Shown in pieces: positions 1 through 9,602 of a stretch of 64,000 bases of DNA. Position 1 is the stretch's first letter; each line of letters begins with the position of its first letter. The stretch is from Symbiodinium natans (lineage: Eukaryota > Sar > Dinophyceae > Suessiales > Symbiodiniaceae), in NCBI GenBank assembly GCA_905221605.1, contig CAJNDS010002119.1, forward strand, positions 434,001 to 498,000. Direction: 5' to 3'. The translations under genes and the position numbers were made by a program. The notes beneath the pieces are model-generated. The model had not been told where the DNA came from, did not search any database, and saw nothing but the letters and a program-made list of their open reading frames with translations.

Positions 1-8
1 GAGCTGTA

Positions 9-695
9 ATGGCTTATGTTCAACGACAACAAGAAGCTCGGCTCTTCGGCAATCTTCGAACTTGGGTTCAAGCTGAAGTCGACGAGGTCACAGTTCGTGG
101 AAAGAAATCAGGCAAACAAGTGACCTGGTTCCAGTATTGTGGTCTGCTCGAGCGCGGCAACCGTAAGAGCCTCACCCTTGTCAAAATGCGAGTGAAGTCA
201 ACGTCTGTCAAGCTGAAGGGGAAGGGCAAGGGCTCTGCTGTGTCTCCGGGACCCATATCCAAAAAAGAATGGAAGCAAATAGGGTTCCGTTATCTCAAGA
301 ATCGGAAAATCCTGCTGCACTGTGACGGTGCACGAGCGTACAGGTACGTGCAGATACCTGGCGTGATCACCGATTCGGTGAGACACAAGCGTCCGAACCC
401 CATCTATGCCGCTACATGGAAACACCGCCTTCCTCGAGATTACAGGAAAGCACATGTCAAGGGTTTGCCCAAAGACCAAACGAACACGGTATGGGTGAAA
501 AAGGGAACCCAACTCATAGACAATGTGTGGCGGCAATTGAAGTTGATCGGGGTTCCGAAGTCAACGAAAGCGGATGAAGGGAACATTGATGAGCGGGTGC
601 GTGAATTTCAATGGCATCATTGGCATGCCGAGCAGGACAAGTTCGCTGCTGTTGGCGACATTGTTCGAGCTGCGTGCGAGGCACGCAGGCTCTGA
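9..695 (+). CDS. DDE transposase of the Merlin/ISXO2 (IS1016) type, possibly 5'-truncated
   Basis: The 228-residue ORF starts with an ATG eight bases into the window and ends at a TGA. It has the layout of an ISXO2-like/Merlin transposase catalytic domain. AEVDEVTVRGKK supplies the first acidic residue (D25), ILLHCDGARAYRY the second (D106), and QLIDNVWRQLK the third (D171) in the place where this family usually has N-x-(E/D)-x-x-W-x-x-LK. Family members cut and paste DNA flanked by short terminal inverted repeats. The usual N-terminal zinc-binding part is absent, so the true start may lie upstream of the window or the copy may be truncated. I could not find terminal inverted repeats because the left end is outside the window. 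The catalytic triad looks intact, so a recently active copy is possible. I am fairly sure of the family and unsure of completeness. Confidence 0.7.
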   Translation: MAYVQRQQEARLFGNLRTWVQAEVDEVTVRGKKSGKQVTWFQYCGLLERGNRKSLTLVKMRVKSTSVKLKGKGKGSAVSPGPISKKEWKQIGFRYLKNRKILLHCDGARAYRYVQIPGVITDSVRHKRPNPIYAATWKHRLPRDYRKAHVKGLPKDQTNTVWVKKGTQLIDNVWRQLKLIGVPKSTKADEGNIDERVREFQWHHWHAEQDKFAAVGDIVRAACEARRL

Positions 696-1087
696 AGCCA
701 TGACTGAGCAAGCTCGGCGTCGTACAGCTGTTCGAGATTGCTCATGCAGCGTGCAGTTTCTGTCTGTATATACACTCTGTTGCACCTGGTTCCAGCCATG
801 AAAAGCTGAGCTTCGCAACTGGCTGATGATTACCACATTTTGTTAGTTTGGCAAGCAAGTTCAACTGTACAGTCGTTCGATGCTGCTTGCGAGAACTCTG
901 TACCGCAGTACCCAGAAAGCCGAAAAAGAGCTTTCTGCATGGCTGCTTGTTGCAGTCTTCATGCCTGCTGACCTCTTGAAGTTGCGATTTCAAGACTTTC
1001 TCCGTCAATTCGCCAAAGCCGCACATGTCCCAAACACTATTTTAGTGTTTGCTGCTGTAGTAGATTGTTCTCCTTGCGGCAGCTGCC

Positions 1088-1690
1088 ATGCAGATGTACG
1101 CTCATATGTTTTGGAGCCGACCCGTTGATGTTCCTGCCCTGATAGCGCAAGAAGCCCAGCTCGTGTGGAACATGCTTCCCATTAGCATCCGTGCTGCTGA
1201 GCGCAACTACTTCGCGCAACCGTTGCTGGCCATTCAACAAACTCGCCAAGAGACCTTAGCATGGCTCCGAGTTCTGCTACAAGAAATCGAACTTCATGAC
1301 GCGCAGCGCCAGGACATCAAAGTCTGGATGACAGTGCCTTATCTTTCACTACCATCTTCCTGCTCGGCGCAAGTGCTTGAGTTCTTGTTTCCATCTGTAC
1401 TGCCCACGGCTACGACTTGTGTCGAGCTAGTCTTGCAGTCTCCCATTTTGATTCTAAGCGACTCGGACGATGATGATTTTGAGTTCGAGGACCTTCGGCA
1501 TGACGAGAACTTCGAAGATTTGAAGAGCCGTAGTGAACAAGAGCGCAAGCTCTTGGATCAGGTTCGACAGATGTGCAGTGAGTTCATGTGTTTAAACATT
1601 TGTGCGTGCGGCCACATCCATTTTCTTCGTCATCGTCAGACGATCTGGCCAGTTTCAGTACGCGAAACAGCTGTACTATGGTCAGTCTGA
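1088..1690 (+). CDS. Unrecognised acidic ORF, possibly one exon or the second ORF of a transposon
   Basis: The open frame runs 200 codons to a TGA and has a protein-like mix of residues rather than simple-sequence translation. The N-terminal half is hydrophobic to amphipathic (for example QLVWNMLPISIRAAERNYFA). Around residues 120-150 there is an acidic patch (SDSDDDDFEFEDL) followed by a charged, probably helical stretch ending in SEQERKLLDQVRQM. I recognise no domain. It lies about 390 bases downstream of the transposase ORF on the same strand, so it could be a second transposon protein or an unrelated exon. The start is uncertain; the frame is simply open from this ATG. Confidence 0.35.
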   Translation: MQMYAHMFWSRPVDVPALIAQEAQLVWNMLPISIRAAERNYFAQPLLAIQQTRQETLAWLRVLLQEIELHDAQRQDIKVWMTVPYLSLPSSCSAQVLEFLFPSVLPTATTCVELVLQSPILILSDSDDDDFEFEDLRHDENFEDLKSRSEQERKLLDQVRQMCSEFMCLNICACGHIHFLRHRQTIWPVSVRETAVLWSV

Positions 1691-2185
1691 GTCTGAGTAG
1701 GGATGTGTACTGGGTCTGTGGGTGAGGCGCCGGCCTATCATTATGCAGAAAGATAGGCTATGCCATGGTCGCGCTGACCATACTCTTTCAATACGTGTTT
1801 GGGGAGTTGGGGAGAAAGCTCAGGCGAAACGTGCCAAAAGAAAGATCTTGCTTGACCCGGCGGTTTCACAAGAGTGCATGTATCGTTGCTGCAACGTACA
1901 AGTTCTGTCAGCCTACATGTGCCGTAACCTCCGTTCCTACAGCGGAGAGAATGCGCGAACTCTGGGGCAATGACGGAAGCACACCTGTCAAATGCTGGCA
2001 GCAGGGATTTATACGATTTGTTCCTTTGTATATGTAGGGATAAGGGAGGTTTGAACGAGAGGTCGACGGTCTGGACCATGAGGACTTCATGCACTGCGGC
2101 TCTGGAATACAAAGAGGGTACCCCCTTTTTGCTCAAGGAGGCTTGTGAGGAACCACAAACAGGAAGAGGGGCCCCAACCAAACCC

Positions 2186-2241
2186 CGACCCTAACCCTAA
2201 ACCCTATGCCCTAAACCCTACACCCTAAACCCTAACCCTAG
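2186..2241. repeat. Telomere-like CCCTAAA heptamers (C-rich on +)
   Basis: About eight degenerate copies of CCCTAAA lie in tandem. The same unit appears 150 bases further on in the opposite orientation. Confidence 0.85.
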
Positions 2242-2391
2242 ATTTTCGATGCTTGGGCTCCCACCAGTTTAGGATTTTGGTACCAGTAACATGGAGCCAG
2301 CGTTGAAGGGGCAATTGGCTCTGCTGGACTCTCCACTGCGTTTTCTCTTACTTTCCCAACAACCACCTGCAGAGGCTTAGGATCTAAACGT

Positions 2392-2470
2392 GTAGGGTTT
2401 AGGGTTTAGGGTTTAGGGTTTAGGGTTTAGGGCTTAGGGTTTAGGGTTTAGGGTCTAGGGTTTAGGGCTT
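2392..2470. repeat. Telomere-like TTTAGGG heptamers (G-rich on +)
   Basis: About ten tandem TTTAGGG units with occasional substitutions (CTTAGGG, TCTAGGG). The orientation is opposite to the tract at 2186-2241, so the two tracts face each other across a 150-base spacer. Confidence 0.9.
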
Positions 2471-2618
2471 AGACTTCAGGGCATACTGCAGTCGAAATTT
2501 CGAGCGGCTGAGCCTATGAATGCGTCGGAGCCGCTGCCGCACGGATCTTTGCCGCTCGCTGCAGCTGCTTCCTTATCGTGGCACTAAGCAGAAGCCCCAA
2601 GACTACATCTCCAAGGGT

Positions 2619-2630
2619 AGGGTTTAGGGT

Positions 2631-2669
<39 letters not shown>

Positions 2670-2679
2670 GGTTGCGGGT

Positions 2680-2739
<60 letters not shown>

Positions 2740-2742
2740 GGG
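2619..2742. repeat. Homogenised GGTTGAG heptamer array (telomere variant)
   Basis: About 17 nearly perfect copies of a single-base variant of the telomere unit (TTGAGGG instead of TTTAGGG). Being uniform for a variant, it was probably expanded as a tandem repeat after the variant arose, not laid down by telomerase. Confidence 0.9.
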
Positions 2743-3069
2743 TACAAATTTGGGGAAACAGAGCCGCTTTTGGAGCCTGCAGGCATATCTGCAGGGGACC
2801 CTGCAGACGTGCGGAATGGTTTTAGGAGCTGCAAAGTTCTTCCTGGAAATTCCTTGCAGGAGAAGCATAACCGAGTGTAAGGGAACCTGCCGACATAAAG
2901 AAGGGTTTAGGGAGCTGCAGAAGCTGCAAACTGCTTCCTTGGAGGCCCTCCCAGCTGTTGCCAAAAAGATTTGCAGGGAAGGTTGACCGGGAACCTGCAA
3001 CCTTATAGAAGGGCTTAGGGGGCTGCAAACTGCTTCCTTGGAAGTGGCTTGTAGAGCGTGCGTGGGCAG

Positions 3070-3385
3070 CAGAGATTGTACAAGTTGTTCAGGTGATATT
3101 GCTAGTGAAGGCAGCAGGGATTTGTACGATTTGTTCCGGCAATATTTGTGGACGGCAGTGACTTGTACGATTTGTTCCGGCATTTTGTTCCGGCACTGTT
3201 TGTGGACGACAGTGACTTGTACGATTTGTTCCGGCATTGTGTGTCTGTGTCTGCTGGCTAAAGTTGACAGTGACCGCAATAACTAGTAATCAAGGTTTCA
3301 GCAAAGTTGTAACCCAAGCTAGCCGCCTTGATTTGTACGATTTGTTTCGGTAATGTTTGTGACGGTAGTAATTTTTACGATATGT
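3070..3385. repeat. Short interspersed repeat around TTGTACGATTTGTTCCGG
   Basis: The core ACTTGTACGATTTGTTCCGG recurs at least four times at 40-120 base spacing, linked by variants of GTTTGTGGACGGCAGTG. A related single copy occurs at about 1998-2030. No coding potential was seen. Confidence 0.7.
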
Positions 3386-3463
3386 CAGATGAGATTTATA
3401 ATTTCTTGATATATCTGGAAATCTCGAACACTGCATTCAAGCTCATTCAGCACCCGCAAATTT

Positions 3464-4470
3464 CGGAAATCAGTCTTTCAACTTGAAAGTTAGGGTTTAG
3501 GGTTGCTTAAAAGACCCAAGCAGCAAAACCATGCTCCCAATTGTACCTGTACGCTGTACAAATCATGCGGGCCAAACAAAAATCGTTCAGTTCATGCAGC
3601 GCCGCAAGGTTCGGAAATCAGTGTGTCAACTTGAAATTTAGGGTTTAGGGTCGCTCAAAAGACCCCAGACGGCAAAAATGTACTCTCAATTGTACCTGTA
3701 CACTACACAAAATATGCGCGGCAAATACAATCATGTTTACTTCATTCAACACCGCAAGTTTCGGAAATGAGTGCTTCAACGCGAAATTTAGGATTTAGGG
3801 TCGCTCAAAAGACCTCAAGCGGCAAAAACACGCTTACAAGTGTGCCTGTACTTATACAAAACATGCGCGCCAAATACAATCATGTTTACTTCATTCAACA
3901 CCGCAAGTTTCGGAAATGAGTGCTTCAACTTGAAATTTAGGGTTTAGGGTCGCTCAAAAGACCTCAAACGGCAAAAACATGGCCCAATTGTACCTGTACA
4001 CTGTGCAAAACGTGCGCGCCAAACACAATCATGTTTACTTCATTCAACACCGCAAGTTTCGGAAATGAGTGCTTCAACTTGAAATCTAGGGTTTAGGGTC
4101 GCTCAACAGACCTCAAGCGTTCAAAAACATGCTTCCAAGTGTGCCTGTACACTAAACAAACCATGCGCGCCAAATACAATCATATTTAATTCGCTCAGTA
4201 CCGCAAGTTTCGGAAATGAGTGCTTCAACTTGAAATTTAGGGTTTAGGGTCGCTCAAAAGACACCAAACGGCAAAAACATGCTCCCAATTGTACCTGTGC
4301 AATATACAAAACACGTGCGCCCAACACAATCATGCTTACTTCACTCAACACCGCAAGTTTCGGAAATGAGTGCTTCAACTTGAAAATAGGGCTTAGGGTC
4401 GCTCAAAAAACCACAAACGGCAAAAACATACTCCCAACTGTACCTGTATACTCTACAACACATGCGGACA
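3464..4470. repeat. Satellite array, about 149-bp unit, with embedded telomere heptamers
   Basis: The marker CGGAAAT recurs at 3464, 3612, 3762, 3911, 4060, 4211 and 4361, a period of 148-151 bases over about seven units. Each unit contains TTTAGGGTTTAGGG (with variants), a GCTCAAAAGACC box, a run like AAACGGCAAAAACATG and an A-rich part ending near TTCATTCAACACCGC. Units differ by scattered substitutions. No ORF persists through the array. Confidence 0.9.
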
Positions 4471-4734
4471 GTTGTCGTAGTTCATGATCGTGAAGCTTAT
4501 AAACAAATTTGAAAACACGTTTATGCTGCTACCTGGCGCAGAATGATGAAATCCATGTGTTCGTACTACATGCATAGAAGTAAAGGACAACATTCATGTA
4601 TACTGTCACTGTATAAACAAATGAAGTTTGTTGAGCGAGATTCATTCATAGGTCACGTTACGTGTTAATGTCAAAACATATTATAAAAAGATGTCTTGTG
4701 CTTACAACAATTTTAGGTATAGAGGCTATCTGAG

Positions 4735-5756
4735 ATGGCATGGCACAAATGTTCCTGCAATTTGTCCTGGTGGTGCAGTACTGATGAGTCTAAACGAAAG
4801 ACGCTGGAACGTTGCAAAGCGAAGCACGTCGATGAAGCCAAGCTCGTATTGCCTGAGACACCGGCCAAGCTTGGCAACGCACTCTTCCTCATATTGTCGC
4901 ATGCCGACAACCATGGCGTGCATAACCCACTTCTCCAAGAATTAAAAGGTATGGGCGCTAACAACGTCCATGTTATTTATGGATATCGATATGGCACTGA
5001 CGAGCACATGGGCAAGAAGCTGCAGCCCAATGAGATCGTGCATTACTCTGTACGGCACCGATGGTTTACGAGGCTGCGCAAGCAGTTTCAAGTAAGTTTG
5101 TTTTTTTTTTGTATACTTGTTTTGTTTTATAGTACTTTCGTTCGTTTATATCCTACAAACGAATTTGGATAAGCATTTTGACCCTGAGATGCTATCAATT
5201 ACTACAACGCTATCGGTCTGACCAACGACATTCTGAAGTCGGATGGGTTTGGTTTTTAGAAGCAGACGCACGGTTTCAGCAAACTGCTGCTCAAGTTCAG
5301 GGCCTGATGTCATCACTACCAAAATGGAGCAACATCGGCTGGCCCGGATACAGAAATATCTGGTCAAAGGGAACCAAAGTTGAGTGGTATTACGGCATCG
5401 AGCAAGCGCTCGAAGGGTCCCAAGCCATTTTCTTCCGCAAGGACGGCTTGCGTCAAGCTTTTGCAGCTACGTGCGCTGGTACCCGATACAGACATTTCGA
5501 CCTGATGCTGTCTGAAAGATTAGCAGGGAAATTTTGGTTTCCACGTACACCTGCAGTTCGTACTGCGTCACACCCATCCATTATATATGGCAAGGGTAAG
5601 AGCGTGGTGCGGCCAGGTACTGTTCTTCGTAGGCCTGCTGCAAAGACCAAGAAGCCAGTCAAGAAGCCTTCGATGAAAAATATCTACTGCAACTGCATCA
5701 AGCCAGGCAGCGATAATTTGAACAAAGGCTCTGTGGATCATAGGAGGCTCTGTTGG
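4735..5756 (+). CDS. Glycosyltransferase-like gene fragment, two exons, probably broken
   Basis: Exon 1 (4735-5091) encodes a basic start followed by ALFLILSHADNHGVHNPLL and a stretch ending RHRWFTRLRKQFQ. It closes at a good donor (CAA|GTAAGT). An 82-base T-rich intron follows, with acceptor GATAAG at 5173. The clearest downstream frame (from about 5235) contains VGWVWFLEADARFQ, WSNIGWPGYRNIW, QAIFFRKDGLRQAF and RHFDLMLSERL. A hydrophobic strand ending in an acidic motif, then a later D-x-x-L-S box, resembles GT25-type glycosyltransferases, but the match is loose. Between 5174 and 5245 the protein-like reading moves through all three frames (HFDPEMLSI, then LTNDILKSDGFG, then GWVWFLEADARF), which points to small deletions. 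The C-terminal KKPVKKPSMK part runs into the TA microsatellite of the next element without a stop, so the 3' end is probably lost. Known: GT25 enzymes transfer sugars in the secretory pathway. Inferred: this copy is inactive. Confidence 0.45.
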
Positions 5757-5977
5757 CTATATATATATACATATATATATACACACATATATATATATAC
5801 ATATATATATATATACATATATATATATGGTACCCCCCCCCCCCCCCAGTGACCTACCCTTTTTCGCCTTGTCTCAAGTCACCCAGCTGCACTGCAAGCA
5901 AACTCGGTGTGCAATATAGCGTATTTCCTAGGGCGTAGACTAAAATACAACTAAAATCGCATACACGGGACAGTAGA

Positions 5978-6262
5978 AAAACCAAAAATACCAAAACCAA
6001 AAAACCAAAAAACCAAAACCAAAAAAACCAAAAAAAACCAAAACCAAAAAAACCAAAAAAACCAAAACCAAAAAAACCAAAAATACCAAAAAAACCAATT
6101 TTCCGGAACTCTCAGGACATCCCTATGAGGCTTCTCCAAGAGTCCCGGAAAATTGGTTTTTTTGGTATTTTTGGTTTTTTTGGTTTTGGTTTTTTTTGGT
6201 TTTTTTTGGTTTTGGTATTTTTGGTTTTTTGGTTTTGGTATTTTGGCTTTTTGGTTCGCCTT
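5978..6262. repeat. Long foldback hairpin of AACCAAAA-type repeats
   Basis: The left arm (about 5978-6113) consists of ACCAAAA/ACCAAAAATACC units. The right arm (about 6142-6262) is its reverse complement. The arms flank a spacer of about 30 bases containing ACATCCCTATGAGG. The innermost stem pairs AATTTTCCGG with CCGGAAAATT. The transcript or single strand could form a hairpin of more than 100 base pairs. Confidence 0.85.
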
Positions 6263-6364
6263 CACGGTCACGAGGCAACAACTACTCATTTTTAAGTGTG
6301 CTAATGCTAACTGTGCTTTTCAGAAATAGTATACAAGTGGTCTTTCTGGTGCTTCAGAACTATT

Positions 6365-7740
6365 TGTTTCGTTATTATGTAAGTAGAGCCGCTAGTGTTT
6401 AGTGCATCTTTTGGTTGTACTCAAGTGTGTTAGGCCTTATTCAGCCATTACTTGGTGCTCTGGTAGCTCAATTCGCATGGATAATATTTGCCTCGTAAAT
6501 GTGATTAATTATCTAGAAGCAGCATTTGCAATACTTGTCTTGAGAAAAAGCATTTATTGCTTAGAATTGTTTGCTTAAAAAGTGACTCCTACTCGTCCAG
6601 GAATACACCAAAACCCTATAATCCAAACTTTACCAGAGATTCTCCTGAAAAGCTTGCGCTTTTGGATGTTTTTATGTATTTGTGAATTTGCTTGTGTATG
6701 GCCTTCACTAAGTACTTTTCTAGGATTCTTGTGCATTTTTTAAGCCTGATTGTGCAAGTTGCGTTTTCAAGCATAGTATATATGTGGTCTTTATTGAATA
6801 CTTCAGACATCTTTGTTTCATCGTTATGTAAGTAGAACCGCTTCTATTTCCATTATTGTGCATCTTTAAGCTTGCTCATGCAAATTGTGCTTTTCAGACA
6901 TAGTATATAAGTGGTCTTTAGTGAATACTTCAGCAATCTTTGTCTCATTGTTATGTAGGTAGAACCGTTTCCATTTCCGCAAGTGTTTATTTCGTATTTG
7001 GTTGAGTATGGTCCTTTAAATAGTATTCACTTGAGTCAAATTGGGCGATTTGCTTAAGAATTCCTCTAGCAGTTAAATTCGCATAGAATGAATACTTCAA
7101 AAAAATTGTTTCATGAATATGTAAACATAAGGTGTTTCATTTGACTTTGCAGATAGTACTTCAATAATACTTTGCCTGGTATAAACACAACTGTTTCAAT
7201 GCATTAGTTGCTCAACAAAGCACTATTTGCCCTTTAAACCACACTTTGCCATATTTTGGTTGAATATGGTGCTTCTTTCGTATTTTGGTTGAGTATGGTC
7301 TTTTAAATGGTATTCACTTGAGTCAAATTGGGCTATTTGCTTAATAATTACTCTAGTAACTAAATTCGCATAAAATGACTATTTCAAAAAGAAAAACGAT
7401 TCATGAATATGTAAACATAAGGTATTTCAGTGGACTTTTCAGAGAGCATACTTTGCCTAGTACAAACACAATTGTATAAATACAGTATTTACACTTTAAA
7501 CGCACACTTTGCCATTTTTTGGTTGAAAATGGTGTTTATTTCGTATCTTGGTTGAGTATGCTCCTTTAAATAGTATTCACTTGAGTCAAATTGGGCTCTT
7601 TGCTTAATAATTACTCTAGTAGCTAAATTCGCATAGAACCAAGAAAAATGTTTCACTATTTGATTAATACTTTGCCTCGTACAAACACAATTGTATAAAT
7701 AAATTAGTTGCTCAACAAAACATTAATTGCCCTTGAAACG
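6365..7740. repeat. AT-rich degenerate tandem repeats, period about 265-290 bp
   Basis: The phrase TTGGTTGAGTATGG recurs at 6997, 7285 and 7548, each time followed by TATTCACTTGAGTCAAATTGGGC, a CTCTAG box and CTAAATTCGCATA. A second family, TATGTAAGTAGAACCGC, occurs near 6378, 6828 and 6954. The translations are short and repeat-driven, so I call no gene here. Confidence 0.75.
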
Positions 7741-7988
7741 CACAATTTGCATAGAAAAACACTGATCTAAACATCTAAAAACAGCATTGTCCGCTTCAGA
7801 TTCAAAATGTAGATTCTTCCAATGCTAGCTTATCGGGGTCTGTGAGGTGGGTGTCCCAGTAACTGTCCTTCATTACCCGGTGATTAACTACGCGACTTTT
7901 GGGCCTTCTTTGTTATTTTTTGTTAAAAAAGGCCTAAAAAGGCCTAAAAAGGGTAGGTCGCTGGGGGGGGGGTAGCATATATATATAC

Positions 7989-8022
<34 letters not shown>

Positions 8023-8950
8023 TGGGGGGGAGGAGGTTTCTCTAATTCTCGGAAGGTTTATTGTTTCCAGGGTCCGGCCCTGAATTCCGGCCCCGTATAG
8101 GGGGGTAGTTTGGGGCCGCCAACTTTGTTTCTGTAAGTCTTAGGGCCTTAGGGTTTGTGTTGGTGCAGTTTGGGGCTTTGGCTCCCGTAACGGAATCCCG
8201 GAGGGTTCCTGACAACACAAATTTTTAATTCAAAGGGTTTATTGAATCAGACTCTCGGATTGGGGATTTCGGGTTGGGTGTGGGGGGGTGGGGCTCCAAC
8301 TGCCCAGGACAGTGCTGCAAGGGCCCACGGCGAGTCGACCGTCCTGAGCATGGCGAGTCATGGGTCGTATGCCGTTGGCTAGTCCACAAGCCTATCCGTG
8401 GCGTAGTGAGCCAATGCTTCCGCCAAATTCAGTTGCGACGCGCCCTGGAACTGTCAAACTTTCTTGCCCTGAGCTTATACCCCAACAAGAAGCTCAGTCC
8501 TAAAACTGCACGGAACCTTTGGCAGGTTTGGAGGTTCTGGGGCAGCTTGTGCAAGGCCTCAGGCAACTTGACTAGGGGTTTCAGGATTCAGGGGTTGGGG
8601 ATTAGATTTTATTACCCAGACCTCCTGTCGACACTGATGCCATGAAGAAGTGATCCAAAGGCCAATGCCTTTATTTCATCCATATCCATACCTCAAGCAA
8701 GCCCGAACACCTTGAGCACACCTCCAAAAGACCCCAAAAAACCTCCAGAGCGCTAGCTTGCAAGTCCTCCCTGGTCCCGAAGCTTGGCACCTCCAGTGCC
8801 ATGAACATGAAAGGCTAATGGCGAGCGTGGATCGGCAGCATCTGCAGTCTTTCCGGAAGAAAAGCGTCCGAGGCAACAAGGGTTCAATTCAGGGCTTATA
8901 ACTTGAGGGTTCAACTGTTTACGGTGTCGGGCTTAGTCATGGGAAATTGA

Positions 8951-8996
<46 letters not shown>

Positions 8997-9540
8997 GCTC
9001 TTGGAAACCCAGCATGCTTACCACACGCTGCAACAGATTGAGACGACGTGGGCCTTCAGATGATCCGATGTCATTTGCGGGGCTTGCGTTGAATTTTGCA
9101 GGCAGCACTTGCATTAGTTACGTGGAGGGGGTGAGATGTGTTAGGGTCACATGAGACACATAGGCCTAGGTTGTAGGGGCTCAGGTTTCAGTGCCTTCGT
9201 GTCTTGTCAACCCTCAGCCCTAATATGTGTGACCAGGAGATCGGGGCCGTATGGCTTGCAGCGCAGCACAACGTAAAACCAACACGGAAAGTGTTTCGGC
9301 CTCAGCAAACCTAAGGCTTCCCAAAGCCAACCTTGCGCTTCCCGAAGTTTCCATCGCCGGAATACAGAAACCAACGATCGAGATCCCCAAAAGCCGCGAT
9401 GCCGTGCAAGCCGATGCCGGGCAGAGCCCGTCCGGGCACCCCTCTTGCAAAGCTACAGACTAGGCTTCAACAGAGGTCTGAGGATGTCTGACGGAATAAC
9501 AGGCCTGCTTTAGGGGGGATCCTAAGACGGGATCCCTCCC
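8023..9540. other. No gene resolved; contains a CT microsatellite
   Basis: Frames up to about 120 codons are open but read as intron-like sequence. The only defined structure is a (CT)n run at about 8957-8993. Telomere-like heptamer variants are scattered throughout. The main gene's first recognised exon starts just downstream. Confidence 0.5.
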
Positions 9541-9550
9541 AGTGGACCCC

Positions 9551-9602
9551 ATGGATGCAGCGCGTCTCTTGCTTCTTTTCCTGGCGCTGCCGGTGGCAAC
9601 AG
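9551..9602 (+). CDS. Exon 1: start codon and signal peptide
   Basis: The ATG at 9551 begins MDAARLLLLFLALPVAT, a short positively charged start followed by a leucine-rich hydrophobic core, which is the shape of a secretory signal peptide. The exon closes in phase 1 at AACAG|GTTCGG. It joins in frame to the next exon at 9869 to give ATG-RLIIGLSL. I chose this ATG because it is the one that gives the signal peptide; nothing protein-like precedes it in frame. Confidence 0.65.

Larger units (their letters stand above)
5757..8022. mobile_element. AT-rich composite element with inverted poly-C/poly-G ends
   Basis: The left end reads (TA)n-GGTAC-C-run-AGTGACCTACCCTTTTT (5757-5864). The right end is its reverse complement, AAAAAGGGTAGGTCGCT-G-run-GTAGC-(TA)n (7943-8022). 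About 35 bases match around the homopolymer, and both ends carry an outer TA microsatellite. The interior is much more AT-rich than the flanks and holds a long foldback plus a degenerate tandem repeat. No transposase ORF is present, so it would be non-autonomous. It abuts the end of the glycosyltransferase-like fragment. I saw no convincing target-site duplication. Confidence 0.5.
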
